From Dermacentor variabilis (lineage: Eukaryota; Arthropoda; Arachnida; Ixodida; Ixodidae): 64,000 bases of DNA. The translations under genes were made by a program, and so were the position numbers. This document shows positions 38,634 to 50,649 of the stretch, piece by piece. Within the stretch, counting starts at the first letter, position 1, and every line of letters begins with the position of its first letter. Location: the NCBI RefSeq assembly GCF_050947875.1, contig NC_134572.1:125153105-125217104 (forward strand), in the 5' to 3' direction. The notes under the pieces were generated by a model. It had not been told where the DNA came from. It made no database searches and was given only the letters and a program-made list of their open reading frames with translations.

Positions 38634-39001
38634 TGTCACGTGGTAGTGACGTTAAAGAACACAGTAGCAATACTGTGAAAGACAAAACTAGCTTTTATTG
38701 GGCGAACCCATGCCCACAAAACAGGCTACATTTAAAGCACAACGATAGCGGCGAACACGGTCGGCGGTCGGCGAAAATCTGATCAACGGGTCAAGCGCGT
38801 CGGCTTTTATACATCAATCGTCGAATGTTCCAGACTAATCGCTGGGAACCGCGTGTCTTCCACAAAGTTCTACACTGTTCGCGCCGCGCATACATGTAAT
38901 CAGATTACACAAGGTTATGCAGCCGCGTCGTGCGCTGTGCGGTAACATTTGTTAGGCGGTGAAACGTGTAGCCCGATAAAGACAAACAAGTACACGTGTC
39001 A
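38634..39001 (-). mobile_element. Solo LTR (probably Ty3/Gypsy-type)
   Basis: The 368-bp segment starts TGTCACGTGG and ends CACGTGTCA on the + strand, and a perfect 4-bp duplication ATAC flanks it (38630-38633, 39002-39005). On the minus strand it has a TATA-like TGTATAAAAGCC (about 38810) and CCAATAAAAGC (about 38695), the order promoter then poly-A signal expected of an LTR. No internal retroviral-type genes are adjacent, so an earlier full element recombined between its LTRs. It interrupts the EN codons of the CR1-like LINE. Confidence 0.88.
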
Positions 39002-39420
39002 ATACAATATAATTTCTTTAGCGATAACTCTTCAAGAACGGTTTCCAAGCATTCAAGAAATTTGGTTACCTTAGAACAAGGAGGCCGGTAGATTACTCCT
39101 ATATTTATTCCGTGGTCTAATTCAATAAATAACATGTAATGTTCCTGCGGTATCTGATTGCTCACTGGGGAAAGAATTTTATGTTCAAGTTCTTTTTGTT
39201 TATGTATAACAACACCTCCTCCTCTATGTTTAGCAGGGCGAGGAGCCGAGACCGTTATATCCCGTTATATTAATGTGTTCATTTGGTTTTACCCATGTTT
39301 TTGTTAAACCGTTTACATTGTACAATAATTAATTTTCAATCAATAATAAAGGTAGGCTATTTACATTTCTAATAATGCTGCGAATGTTACAGTGTAAGAG
39401 CTTGAAGTCATGGGTCGGTG

Positions 39421-39785
39421 TATGAAATTATTTTTTGTACTGAGAACATCTGAAGATTAAATTGCACAACTTTCGCAAGGTCACTCTCGTAAAATACGAA
39501 TCACAGAAGGTGTTTCTGTATTGTGAACAAGAATCTTATCCTGCTAGAGCCACGAAAATTTCCACTGTTTTTCTTTGCGAAGTTGAGCGGCCTTTCCAAG
39601 CAGTATCTTTTTTTTTACAGACAAAGGTATTCATTTATCTGGATGGTGTTTGTGCCCTCGAAGCCAAAATCAGCAGTAGTTGGCTTTTTCTTCTGTGCTG
39701 CCTGGAGCACCTTGTCGCGAGAAAATCGGCTAACAAACCTGACGATTGCATTTGTCTTTTCTTTTTCCTCGAATATCCAATAAGG
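39421..39785. other. Unassigned stretch between LINEs
   Basis: Overlapping + strand frames (39462-39791, 39523-39783) are Phe-rich and unrecognised. It may be 5' sequence of the minus-strand CR1-like LINE. Confidence 0.35.
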
Positions 39786-40477
39786 CACTAGGCAATCTCG
39801 ATTACGGATCGATCCAGAAACTCACAAAATACATTAACGATTGTCGGGCGCACGGCAAGCTACCCCATCAATGGAAAAGAGCAAAGATCATACTGATACC
39901 GAAACCCGGCAGGAAATTGCAGCTGGAGAAGCTGCGCCCCATCTCCCTCACGTCCTGCATGGGCAAGTTGATGGAGCTCGCGTTTCTCAATAGACTCACG
40001 GATCACCTCGAGGACAACGAATTATTTCCACACACCATAATTGGGTTCAGGAGACATCGCTCCACGCAAGGCAGCATTCTGCAACTAAAACACCAAATCA
40101 TAGACAATCCGGGGCGCTCGACGAGAGCCATCCTCGGGCTGGACCCGAAGAAGGCCTTCGAGAACGTTTGCCACGATGCCATATTGCGACAAATAGACAA
40201 GCTAAATCTAGGACTGCGAACGTACAACTACGTCCGAGACTTCCTCACGCGAAGAACCGCTCGCATGCGAGTGGGACAACTAGAGTCAGATCAAATCAAT
40301 ATCGGGAGCTCGGGCACCCCGCAGTGTTCGGTGATCTCGCCGATGCTCTCCAACCTCGTCCTGCTGAGGTTACCCGACCGATTGCTTCAAATCGAAGGAC
40401 TGCATCACACGCTATACGCGGATGATATTACGATCTGGACGACAACTGGCAGCGATGGAGCGATTGAGCAAACTTGA
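39786..40477 (+). pseudogene. LINE RT domain, catalytic motifs intact
   Basis: About 230 sense codons carry all the visible RT catalytic Asp residues (LGLD and YADD) and the GTPQ motif-B segment. The domain ends at a TGA soon after YADD. Without the N-terminal fingers, EN and ORF1 it is a 5'-truncated insertion product. Confidence 0.85.
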
Positions 40478-40654
40478 CAACAGACCATCCAATGCGTGGA
40501 AAACTACCTCGTGCACACGGCACTCGGCTGCTCGACCGCAAAATCCTAACTGCTGCTATATAGACCAGTCAGAAAGGGGCGCCCACGTAAGGGCTACACC
40601 CCCACGGAAAAGAAAGAGATCCAATTAACGGCATCAAACGGCCTACCCATCCCG

Positions 40655-41580
40655 ATGGTAGACAAGATCCGGGTATTAGGAATGATGATAGAACACAAGG
40701 GCGGCAATGGCGAAGCATTTCGCAAGATAAGGGCAAAGGCCACCAGCACGATGCAGCTCATTCGACGCATCACCAACAAACACGCGGGCATGCGCAAAGG
40801 CAGCGTCATACGAGTCATACAAGCTTTCGTAATTTCTCAAATAAAGTACACGGCAGCGTTTCACAACAGAACGGTAGCGGAAAGAAACAATCTCAACGCC
40901 CTCATACGCAAGGCGTACAAAAGTGCGTTGGCACTTGCGCCCGGACTCAGCGCCACCAAGCTCTTAGAACTAGCCTTACACAATACGCTCGAGGAACTCG
41001 TGGAGGCGCAACAATTGTCCCAACTTTAGCGCCTATCCAAGACCCGCCCAGACAGACACGGGTTCGAAAAGCTCGCCATCACACACCACACGCATCACGG
41101 CATCAAAGTAGAAATTCCAAGTACCATACGCGAGCAACTATACGTACCCCCGTTGCCTCGCAACATGCACCCCCAACACCGCACGGCGAGACGTAAAGCC
41201 AGGGCACAACACATGAACCAAAGTTACTCCAACGACAAGGAGGCGGTCTTCACAGACGCAGCCCGTTATCGAGACGGGAAGAGTTTCGTGGCTGCAGTTA
41301 CTAGCCACCGAGGGAACCACCTCACGAGCGTCACCGTGAACACGGCACATGCCGAAGCGGTTGAGGAAGCGGCCGTAGCACTGGCCCTCACACAAACCAA
41401 AGCGACATACGTGATCTGCGATTCGTAAACTGCAATGCGCAGTTTTCCAAATGGGAGCATCTCGCAAGAGGCGTATCACATACTCCAGCGACATTTCATA
41501 GAACAGATAGAGGCCGACTTCGATAACCGAAGGCATTTGCTATGGATCCCGGAACAAATTGCATTGAGCACCCCCAACTA
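40655..41580 (+). pseudogene. LINE RT thumb and RNase H, with stops
   Basis: Includes MVDKIRVLGMMIEHKGGNGE and RVIQAFVISQIKYTAAFHN (thumb), LPRNMHPQHRTARRKARAQH (linker) and RNase H blocks. Stops occur at 41027-41029 and 41426-41428. A frame change near 41565 separates the last RNase H part (LWIPEQ) from the C-terminus. Confidence 0.82.
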
Positions 41581-41842
41581 AGTGGCTCACCGCGTTGCTC
41601 GAAGCCTCACTCACCGAGCATCATCGCAGGAAGAGCCCCCGCGGGGTACTGCAAACGCCTGGACGTGGGAGAATCCTATGACATGACAACACACTACCAG
41701 TTACAAAAACGCGTATACCAATTCCCTCACGCTAGGTTAGACAGGACGCAAGCAGTACACTTCAGACAATTACAAACGGATTGTTACAGAAACCCCACAC
41801 TCATGCACGCCATGTATCCAGACATGTACACTACGAACAGAT

Positions 41843-42073
41843 TGATTATGGGGTTTTACGTGCCAAAACCACTTTCTGATTATGAGTCACGCCGTATTGA
41901 GGGTCTCCGGAAATTTTGACCACCTGGGGTTCTTTAACGTGCACCTAAATCTAAGTACACGGGTATTTTCGCATTTCGCCCCCATCGAAATGCGGCCGCT
42001 GTGGCCGGGATTCGATCCCACGACCTTGTGCTCAGCAGCCCAACACCATAACCACTGAGCAACCACGGCGGGT
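41843..42073 (-). mobile_element. tRNA-derived SINE (Ruka-like), copy 4
   Basis: The head CCCGCCGTGGTTGCTCAGTG begins at 42072 on the minus strand, the B-box GGGATCGAATCCC lies near 42010, and the tail GGTTTTGGCACGTAAAACCC is near 41860. A perfect 12-bp target duplication CTACGAACAGAT flanks it (41831-41842, 42074-42085). It splits the zinc-finger codons of the host LINE in the opposite orientation. Confidence 0.94.
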
Positions 42074-42375
42074 CTACGAACAGATGCACAGCATGTGGCG
42101 AGGTTGCCACACCTAATCACATGTTATGGAAGTGTCAGGACTTAACAAGTCGGGCAGTGCCGACGCCTCCGTCTCTTCCACAGCGAGCCTCCGCTCGCGC
42201 TGGAAGACCGCGCTGCTCAGATCGAACCTGACAGCACAACTCTGGGCCGTCCAGCGAGCCGAGGAAGCCGCTTCGAGACAAGGTCTCGGAACCGCGTCCA
42301 CGGCGGCTGCCTAGACCCACTAAAGAGACGCCGGACTCGAATCTCATTGATTCGAAAATAAAGTGTACGGTCTTC

Positions 42376-42860
42376 TTTTTCGTCTTTTTCCTTTGCAGGC
42401 ACCCTGTGTACAACACCAATTGCAGGGGTTTCAATCTTGGCCGCCAGTTTCTCACCAAGAACTTGTACAATGACCTGAGGACGTTCTGAGAGATCATGTG
42501 GTAGCCTTTTAATTTCAGTGTTGTTCTGTCTGCTATACTGTTTGGGTTCGACCAGGTCTGCTCTAGTATCAGCCAGCTCCTTCTTTAGCTCTTCATTTTC
42601 ATTCTTTAAGGGCAATATGATCCTTCTGTAGATTCTTGGGATCTGCGCATACTTCAGTAAGGCTCGTTTGAATATTATCAGACTTATCACTCATGAACTG
42701 AGTTGATGTTTTAACATCTTTACCATTCCCGTCCAGCATTCCAACGTTAGCCGTAAGCTCATTTAGGACCTTAGCAAGCTCTTTGATTGTGGTAGGCTGT
42801 TTCTCTCCCATATTGTATTCCAAGCAGCGAGCAGGGAGCGACTCAATTTTACAGCGGTAT
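42376..42860 (-). pseudogene. LINE ORF1-like coiled-coil fragment
   Basis: At 42823-42599: EYNMGEKQPTTIKELAKVLN, then further helical residues. At 42690-42380, frame-shifted: NENEELKKELADTRADLVE, KQYSRQNNTEIKRLPHDLSE, KLAAKIETPAIGVVHRVPAK. The Gln-Tyr-Ser-Arg-(Q/R)-Asn-Asn and HRVP blocks are hallmarks of the ORF1 protein of CR1/L1-like LINEs, an RNA-binding coiled-coil chaperone. No ORF2 from the same element is adjacent. The + strand LINE ends directly against it. Confidence 0.72.
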
Positions 42861-43625
42861 GCAAGTAAAAATTACGCACCTGTAAGTACAGATGTTGTGG
42901 TCAGCTGAAAGTTCGCTGTTGACGCGCCTGAGTCGCCCGCTGCTATGCTGGGGATGTGGCGCCGCTTCTTATTACATAATCATTGCCGCCGGCAGGTTTC
43001 TTTGCCGTATCGGCGGCTGCTGCGTATGCCACGTATGCCGATCTCCAGATTAGCAATGACAGTACGCCCAACACGCGACAGATTGTTCGTGCCAACCAAT
43101 ATATCGCGAAATCAAAACACGTTTAGAGCTGTGCTCAAACTTCTCCTTAGCGTGTATCGTAATCGCAGGTGAGTTGTTTTCCCCTCGCGTCATGAATTGG
43201 ATGAGATTGCGGAACATGGCGCGGCGCCCCGCAAATAGCTGCTTGCGCGTCCGGGCGTGGGTGATACTCAGTTTGGAGACTACAGCGCTCCCTACCGAAA
43301 AGAGAGCTACTGGTTTTGCGTGCGATGTTTGGCGCACCGCAGGGCAGAAAAGCCCTGCGGTGAAACCTTTCGTCCGCAGCTTTCGATATTATAGCGACGC
43401 TTTCATGGTGCTACGTACAGTTCGAGGTCGCTTGTGCGGTGTAGTGCTCAAGAAGAGGAGAAAAAAAGGGAGGAAAAGGCACGGAAGTTAGTCACTGTAG
43501 GTGCCGGATGCTTACTCTGCGCTGCGGAAAGGGTAAAGGGAATAAAAGGTAAAAGAAGGACTAAAAAATTAAGAAAGAACGCACACAATAACGCGATGCA
43601 ACGCGCTACAAAGTAGGTCGCGCAA
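42861..43625. other. Unassigned stretch with a perfect short hairpin
   Basis: CACCGCAGGGC (43335-43345) and GCCCTGCGGTG (43352-43362) form a perfect 11-bp stem with a 6-base AGAAAA loop. It resembles a terminator hairpin, but this is eukaryotic DNA and no T-run follows. No gene is recognised. Confidence 0.4.
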
Positions 43626-44045
43626 TTCACAAGTCCTTAAGAATCTGAGCAGAGCATGAAGCTTTTTTCGAGTGCCAAAACTCGTCTGGACCAGCGTCCT
43701 AGTACTCCTTCCTCCGTCAAGGGGCGATCGTCCAGTTTTTTTTAGCGTGGTCGCAAGAACTTTTCTTGCCGCACTGTAATGGGGACAGTAGCAGAGGAGG
43801 TGCTTGATCGTGTCGTCACAGCCGCAGTTGTCGCAAGTAGTACTGTCGGCCGTTCCAATGCGGAAGGAAGAGGCATACTAAATTACTGCTTAAGCAGTAT
43901 TTTGTCAGCAACTTTGTGATTTCCGTGATGTGAGTGTGGCCAAGTAAGTATGATTCCGTGAGCAAGCCCGAGCCCGGTGAGTTCTGAGGAACCTAATTTC
44001 TGCTGGAATGCAGTGTGAGCGAGTCTGGCTTCGTTCTGTTCATTT
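43626..44045 (-). pseudogene. LINE C-terminal fragment
   Basis: Minus-strand frames carry CDNCGCDDTIKHLLCYCPHY, a CxxC...H...C finger, then SAARKVLATTLKK and LDGGRSTRTLVQTS. These are the conserved C-terminal residues of a tick LINE. Upstream, HTHITEITKLLTKYCLSSN reads into the finger across a frameshift near 43880. The copy is strongly truncated, without RT. Confidence 0.72.
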
Positions 44046-47000
44046 TTAGACTAGCTGCAAGCGCTGCGCGTGCGACACAATATGCCGTTTTACCGCTTTA
44101 GAGAAAACATTTCCGTTCGATTGACGCCTTCTATACGCGTTGCCAAACTTGGACTTTTCTACTAAAAACCGCATCGCCTGCATCGCTTGAAGACTCCGTG
44201 CACTTTCAGTTTGCATCACAGCGGCAAGTGTCGAATAATAACATTTCCACACGAAGTGCCATCAACATAGACCTCCAGTGCGTCGTGATTCCCAGAACGG
44301 AAAAGCAAAATGCGAACGATAGTCAATGTGGCTGCACTGTCACGACAGCAGCAATGAGTCAGGAGAGAATGTGTGGTGTTGGCAGCTGGCGCGAGTGTTA
44401 AGCCGGCACATTATAGTGACAACTTTTAACTGGAATCGTGCGTTGCCAAAACGACCAGAGCCCATTTTAGATAAAGCGACGAGCCCAGCTTTTAAAGTTT
44501 CAGTAGGCCTGTGACAGTGTATGCGCGCGCGTGTGATCGCATTTGAATTTCGTGTACTAATACCAGCATTAGGAACGTTTTTGTTGTAATTACTACACAT
44601 GCCAGCTCTGGTGGAGTGGCCAACTATGGGATAGCACAAATACAACATGTATTATTATTATTGATGTAAAACTATGTAAACACCACAAAGAGCGATAGAT
44701 AAGCTGGCTTAGCAATCCGCCTCCTTCGTGGCGCGACGGCGCATGGGGGGGGGGGGGGGGGGGCGCCCTGCCCAGCGGATTAGTCGCGAAACATTTTGGA
44801 AAGGTCGCGCGCGTGGCCGCGTGCCAGGAAGTCCCCCGAAAAAAAAAAGAAAAGCCCTCGGACGCGCGCTGCTGCAAGCACTCGTGCCGCGTACTGCATT
44901 GAAACTCTACTGGTATCTCGACGTCGGTGCGGCATGAAGACTTCTGTTAGCCGCTGAAAGCTGTAAATAGAGCAATAAAGTTTGTCCTTCCATTCTTCGG
45001 TGCGGTGCCGAAAACGTGCGTAGCGTAAGACCGCAACTCCACTTTAAAAGATAAACCGGCCAGGGCATCGTTCGAGTCGTCCGGACTGCACCGTGAGCCA
45101 CCGTGAGCCGCCTTTCTTGAATGACTCGCTAATTTAACGAAAGAACCGTGCGTTACACTTGGGCGACACATTATTATTAAGTAGGTCACGTTGCTGACGA
45201 AGTCTTTTTGCAGCATCGGTCCTCACTTGCTGGTGGTGGCAGCGCGTTCCATACTGCACGTACTCGTAAGACCAGGTAACACTGGGTCGATACGAGACCG
45301 AGAAGACGCTCACAGCAATGATTGACCTATTATTGTGCGTCACTGAAACCTTTGTAGTATACCAGGTCGACAACGACGCAACCGACGAGCGCGAGTTGTA
45401 CTGCGACAGTCTTTCTTGTCGAAGGTGCCGACACATTTCTCAATTTCGGAGATGCACTGTTTGCCTCTGTGCCAAGCGGCAAACAAACGACGGTGTATTC
45501 GGTATACAGCAGCATAAACAACCACCTCGCTCATTTATACCAACGCCGTGTGAGCGATGGCATCCACGCGTTTTCGTGAGAGAACAACATGGCCTACAAA
45601 AGAGCACTTATGCGAGCACAGTTTTCTCTAATAATGCTCTATGGCACGCGAAAACTGTAAGTATGATGGAGTTAAAGAAAATCGCGAATGTGTTAACAGC
45701 CCGTAATATATGTATCTGGATCACAGTTGCCGTTGTTTAAGTGGTTCAGCCGCTCATATTGACGCGTCTCAGGGTGTGACAACATGGCAAATATGCGCAG
45801 ATATGCATGTTTTGCTACATTTTGACACTATTTCATATCAGCAATGGACCTTTTCCACAATATTTGACAATGACAACGACCTGCGGCTGTAGATGTCGAT
45901 GTAAACAAGAGCAACGCTTTAATAAATCAGACGCAGAAGGCTGCGCTCGCAGATTTTTTTAATATGCGAGACATCTAAATAATGTGTAAAAAGAATAAAA
46001 GAAAGTGATGTCGAAGTGCAGAAATCAGTGACAAATCCCAAGGCAGCGGTGCCGCCAAACGGAACTCGGCGTGCCTTTATCGACCGCACTGTTTGCAGAA
46101 CAGCGCACTCAGGCCTGCTCACCCAGTAGTCATTGAGTGCTACATGGCTTCAGGAACGACATACTGTCCCGAAGAAGCCATTAATGATGATTCGCGATCC
46201 ACGAAGCGCACAACCGAGGCGCACTCAACGTGGGCGCAGGTACACAAATCAACCGGCGAAAGCCCCGGGACCCTTCCAAAACATTTTCAGCTGCGTGCGG
46301 CAGAGGGCAGCACATGAAAATGAAAGAGGCGGATTGTCTCTTAAAGGAAACACCGCGGTCACCCACCTGAACAAAGTTCTTGAAATAGCAGCGTATAGTA
46401 TATAGGTGTGCAAAAGAAAATGGAATACGGGCACCAAGAACAACGAAATATAATTAAACAAAATAAAGCAATATACATAACTAACAATAAGGGACCGTAG
46501 TTGCACGATAACCGCTTGGGTCTTGAAAGATACCGTAAGTTACAGGGGAAATCATTCCTGTCGCTTTGTCTCAGAACTGAGGCACCCGAGGAAAGGAAAA
46601 CAGGAACATTTTAGGTGGCGTTTCAAAGGTCAAAGGTTTGTAAAAGGCAATGACACGTTATTACGGCTTCACCAGGAAACACATGTAGCGGGGAAAGCGC
46701 CAGACCAGCTTTGTGTGAATAGAGAGAGAAAGAGAGCGAAGGGATGAGAAAAGGGCAGGTTGGTTAACGAGGCTGAACCAAGTTGGAGACCCTGCACCTG
46801 CACTGGGAATAGGAAAAGGACTGACATTTAGTGCCAGTATGCGGCAGCTTATCGTTGTGAGGAACACTTCAAGCTTTCGCGCTTGGCATGGAAAGCTACT
46901 CCAAGGGCCTATTAGGAGTTGTAAATCCGTGGCCTCATTAGTTAGTGAAGGCGCCGAAAATACGCGCATCGTCGAGCGCTCAAATCTAGCTTCCGGGGTG

Positions 47001-49676
47001 GTGGCTTAAGATAAATCCGCAGTTTGTCAGCGCCTCGGCCGATTAATCCGTCGTTTTGTTAAGAAATAGGCCCTTATGGAAAGGCACCCAAACCAATCGG
47101 ATTAAAAGTAAGTGGAAACACACTAATAACTTCGGCTTACGCAAAACCTGAAAGTAAAGGAACAGTGAAGCAGTGACGACCGTTGCGACATCTGTTGACA
47201 CGGTTTATTTTCGGAGAGGTAAAGCTGCCGCATTGAATTCTTTAATAAAGTTTTTAAAAAAGAGGTAGTCGAAGGATGCAACGTTTTGTTTCACTTTACG
47301 ATGCATCATTCGCAAAAACAATGCTACAGGAAAGTACGAAATTTTATTTTGTATAATACAAAATTTAAAATCTGTTAAGATAGGAGGTTATGGCGTTACT
47401 TAAAAAAAGTGTCGTCAAACTGCATCTGAAAGTTACTAACAAAGCAGAACGCTTGAAGCACTTCGCAAATTCTCGCGTTCAGTGGATAAAAAAAGTGCTC
47501 AAGAAAATGCTTGAAGAACGTGAATTCGATGCTAATGAAAACGAACACCCTGGCCTGGAAGTTATGACAAACATTATGACAGCGCCCGCTAGAAGGTGCG
47601 CGATTGGTTCCTCCCTTGCCTTCGCTACCCTCCCATTGGGTGCTGTTTTATCCGTTTCTCTCACCGGAACACTGCGTCACGTTGGTGCACTTGTTTGAAA
47701 GCCCCATCCCCTTCGGCTTTTCGGCTACGCGCCGTTAACGCCGCACACAGAAGGAAAGGAAGGAAGGAAGGCAAAAAACGCAGAAGCAGAGGCAGGGAGG
47801 TTAACCAGTTTAGCTAATGCCGAACATGCTAAACGAGGTCAATTAAGTTCATTGTTCACGACAAGCAATCGAGACGACGAGGAAGAGCGGGCGCGCGGCA
47901 AAGGAATGTTTGCAGACGGCTCAGAAAGGGCGTCACTCGTACATGCACCAATCGACAGCTTTTATGCTAGTGACATCACCTGCTTCATTACGGTGTTGGC
48001 GTCACGACGTGTGAAGAAGGGACTGGAAAAAACCCGGAGAGGAGCACACGACACTTTCTTTTTAGTTGTCGCAAAGGTTTAGGGGCGCTTTAATGTCCAA
48101 CCACAGAGCTAAACTGGTACAATTATTTCACGTTTATTGTGCAACTGTGTACGTGTTACGAATCCTTGAGAATTATGTTGTTTCCCAACTTAACTATGCC
48201 CACCACTTGTGCAGTACCCCCTGCAAGGGAGTCAATATTGCTGCATGCGCTACTACGTCACAATAAAGTAACTTAAGATAAACTGATCTGCCTTCACACA
48301 AGATGTGATTGTCATTTTCCGATGAAGAGAAAAAAAAAAAACATCATACACATAGATGTAAGTACGACCATCTTAATGACACGGTATTTTTTTTTTAAAA
48401 GCGGAGAAGGGTCTGCTCCTTGAGAAACTCGAAGAAGAGGCGCTGGGAACGCTACAGTATTGGTTACTACTTGAAATGCAGAATTTTTTTAACTATATCT
48501 TTTAACGGTCGAAAAGACACTGGCTGACGTGGCGTGGAGACCCGGAAGTTAGCCTTCACAACTGATTCAGTGAGAAGACATGTTCAACGCTTTCCTGAAC
48601 TTTCAAAATATCAAAAGTGACTAATGCGGCATTCTGTCTTTGACGCCGCATGCACTATAGGTTTCATGGTCAATGTGATCTTGCTTTATTAAGCACCCAG
48701 CCCTGAAGCCAATTTGATGGGGCCTCAGAGGTGCCCCCTCCACAATCAAGTTCATAATGCGGACGTGTAATACTCTTCATTTAGCCTTGCCATGTTTAAA
48801 GTTAAGGTATATGACTTCTTCCTCGTCCGCGTCATTAAGCAGTGATCCAATGGAAGCATTATTAATAGAATAAATAATAATATACGCGAGAACATTTTGC
48901 TATTTCTTCATTGAGATCTTTGACATTCCAGAAGTGAGGCTGCAGAAAAAGAGCCCGGAGCCACCTTTAGGAGTCCTAGGACAACTAAGACAACGAATCT
49001 CAGTCTGAAGAAGAGAAAATAAATGAACAGACGAATTTCACAAGAAATGCTGCCTTCCAGTCTTTTATAATTTACCTCTAGGAAATCCATCATTCTATGA
49101 GGTGTCAAAACTTCGCATTCAGCATCTTGTTATAGCGAAGAAAGCCGAAAGACGGCGCCTTTGTTATTTGTTGTTGACAGAAAAATCGAAATGTTTGATG
49201 CCATGCGTACTTCTTCTTTTTTTCATTAGAAGCCGTACATTTAAACGCAGAAGGAAAAAAGTAAGGTAGTTCTATTTGGTACCTGAACGAAACTAGGTTA
49301 CCGCAGAATCTGCGGCCACAGAGTGTCATATAGTAACAGTTAGAGCACAGTCACAAATAGGTTTGCAAGCATACGTAATTAGAACGTGTTTTACCCATGG
49401 AAGAAGAGCACATTTTGGTGCACCTGGACAAGGCACGTGCCGCGGACTTCGACTAACGCGCCCCGCAACCCAAGCGGTGGAGGAACGCGACACAGCCGCT
49501 ACCACAGACCACAGCATCTACACCTTCAGACGCCACAAAGGCCTCGCGTGACAGCACGTGCTTCTCAAAAATTATGGTTGGCGTCGAGGAGGGTTAAAAA
49601 AGTTTTTTTTTTTCTGGAAGGTAAATGACGTCATTGAAATGAAGCCGGAGCGCCACCATCTTAGGAGGGGCAAAAG
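44046..49676. other. Long unassigned stretch
   Basis: There are no recognisable exons or transposon proteins. Contents: a 19-G run (44745-44763) followed by a short A-rich tract; small frames 45318-45740 (140 codons, Cys-rich, no family recognised) and 47390-47698 (102 codons, Lys/Glu-rich start then unlike); remnants of the short repeat family (46755-46800, 47785-47810). 48400-48480 reads open in one frame but has no splice signals. Confidence 0.4.
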
Positions 49677-49766
49677 CAAGATAGATAGAATAAAGTTTAT
49701 TGTCCAATGGATAAGGTCATCTACCCACCCCACCGACACGCAGGTCAGGGGGCGAGTGCCGCCGCC

Positions 49767-50612
49767 TCAGATGCAGGCTGGAAGGTCTTGGGTCCCAGCA
49801 GCCTCTTCAGCCAGTTGGACGAGCCGGAGCTGGAGCTCAGAGCCCGAGCTGCGCAGCAGGGTCTCCCTGGTGTCTCTACTATCTATTCTGTGCGTTCCCC
49901 CGGGAGAGTACGGACATTCCCATATTATGGGGTCGAGGGTGCCTCTCGCCCCACAAAGATTACATCTATCGCTCCTGGCCTCGGGGTACATGTGGTTCGC
50001 CATAACCGGGTGCGGATACGTATAAGTTTGTAGTCGTCTCCACGCGACTGCTTGTCTGTTGTTTAATTTTGGGTCTGGCAAGGATACCAGTCTACGAGCC
50101 AATCTATAATGCGGCGTGATCTCCCCATATTGTAGCATGCGCTCTCCGCTCCCTCGGTCATCGAGGGGCCCCGTAGTGGCTCGGTGGTAGAGATCTCGAG
50201 CCAGCTCGTGGGCCGCCTCGTTGCCAGGAACGGCTTCATGCGCCGGAGTCCAAATTATTTGAATTGTTCTATCTAACTTTCTCTGGCCTAGGATTCTGGC
50301 CGCTAAGGGCGAGATCCTTCCCTTGCTAAAATTTTGTATGGCAGTTTTGCTGTCACTGATCCCAAATTTCACGCCCGTTCTAGCGCAAGCTAATGCGATC
50401 GCAATTTCCTCGGCAACGTCTATGTGGCGCCCGCACAGAGTTACAGCGGTCACGGGAATACCCCGGCCGCTGACGGCCGTTGCCACCGTAAAACTGCCGC
50501 TACCTCCCGCCGCGTCTACATAGGCCACCTCAGGTTCCGAAATTTTACCGAATCTAATTTTTAATGCTTCGGCTCGTTTATGCCTCCTGTCTTTGCTATG
50601 TTCCGGGTGCAT
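49767..50612 (-). pseudogene. LINE ORF2 RNase H domain and zinc finger
   Basis: A 281-codon frame without stops. It begins MHPEHSKDRRHKRAEALKI. RNase H catalytic positions are visible in order: VAYVDAAGG (Asp), DVAEEIAIALA (Glu), FGISDSKTAI (Asp), IWTPAHEAVPGNEAAHELAR (His and final acidic region). The C-terminal finger is CNLCGARGTLDPIIWECP. The domain removes the RNA strand after first-strand synthesis. Its integrity contrasts with the rest of the element. AATAAACTTTATTCTATC near 49690 gives the 3' end. Confidence 0.9.
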
Positions 50613-50649
50613 GTTTTTTGGCAGGGGGGGGGGGGGTCGGGGGGATAAT

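Larger units (their letters stand above)
35626..39420 (-). mobile_element. CR1-like LINE with nested MITE and solo LTR
   Basis: This is a minus-strand non-LTR element. The EN part lies at about 39240-39010 (KHRGGGVVIHK, INIGVIYRPPCSKVTKFLE). The nucleotide sequence continues across the LTR at 38633 with SDINLDLLK. RT blocks are LVLSVPTGKAAGCDAVTAKL (about 37500), IFLDLKRAFDTVDHELL (about 37050) and IIYADDTAVLIS (about 36800). The C-terminus includes RTAPLFHELEIMSFIAARDY and KIWNTLPVE (36354-36050). The 3' UTR ends CTTAAAGTAAATAAACC near 35626. No RNase H is present. Multiple stops and frameshifts inactivate it. Confidence 0.82.
39786..42375 (+). mobile_element. RNase H-bearing LINE, 5' truncated, with nested SINE
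   Basis: The RT starts mid-fingers (LGNLDYGSIQKLTKYINDC). It continues LRPISLTSCMGKLMELAFLN, ILGLDPKKAFENVCHDAIL (the catalytic Asp is intact in LGLD), GTPQCSVISP and LYADDITIWT (40410-40440). A TGA follows at 40475-40477. The thumb runs 40655-41029. RNase H is readable at 41250-41580, with EAVFTDAARYRD (first Asp), AEAVEEAAVALAL (Glu) and ICDS followed by TAA where TDS-type residues should continue. The zinc finger CTACGEVATPNHMLWKC follows the SINE. AATAAAG at 42357 marks the 3' end. Same broad family as the LINE at 49.7-56 kb. Confidence 0.87.

Noticed and set aside
43335..43362. Bacterial-type terminator hairpin
   Set aside because: The stem is perfect but there is no T-run, and the surroundings are eukaryotic.
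48400..48480. Possible last guanylate cyclase exon (residues LQYWLLLE)
   Set aside because: The family has GKG...TYWLLGE here. The preceding residues do not match and no phase-0 acceptor is present, so the resemblance is probably chance.
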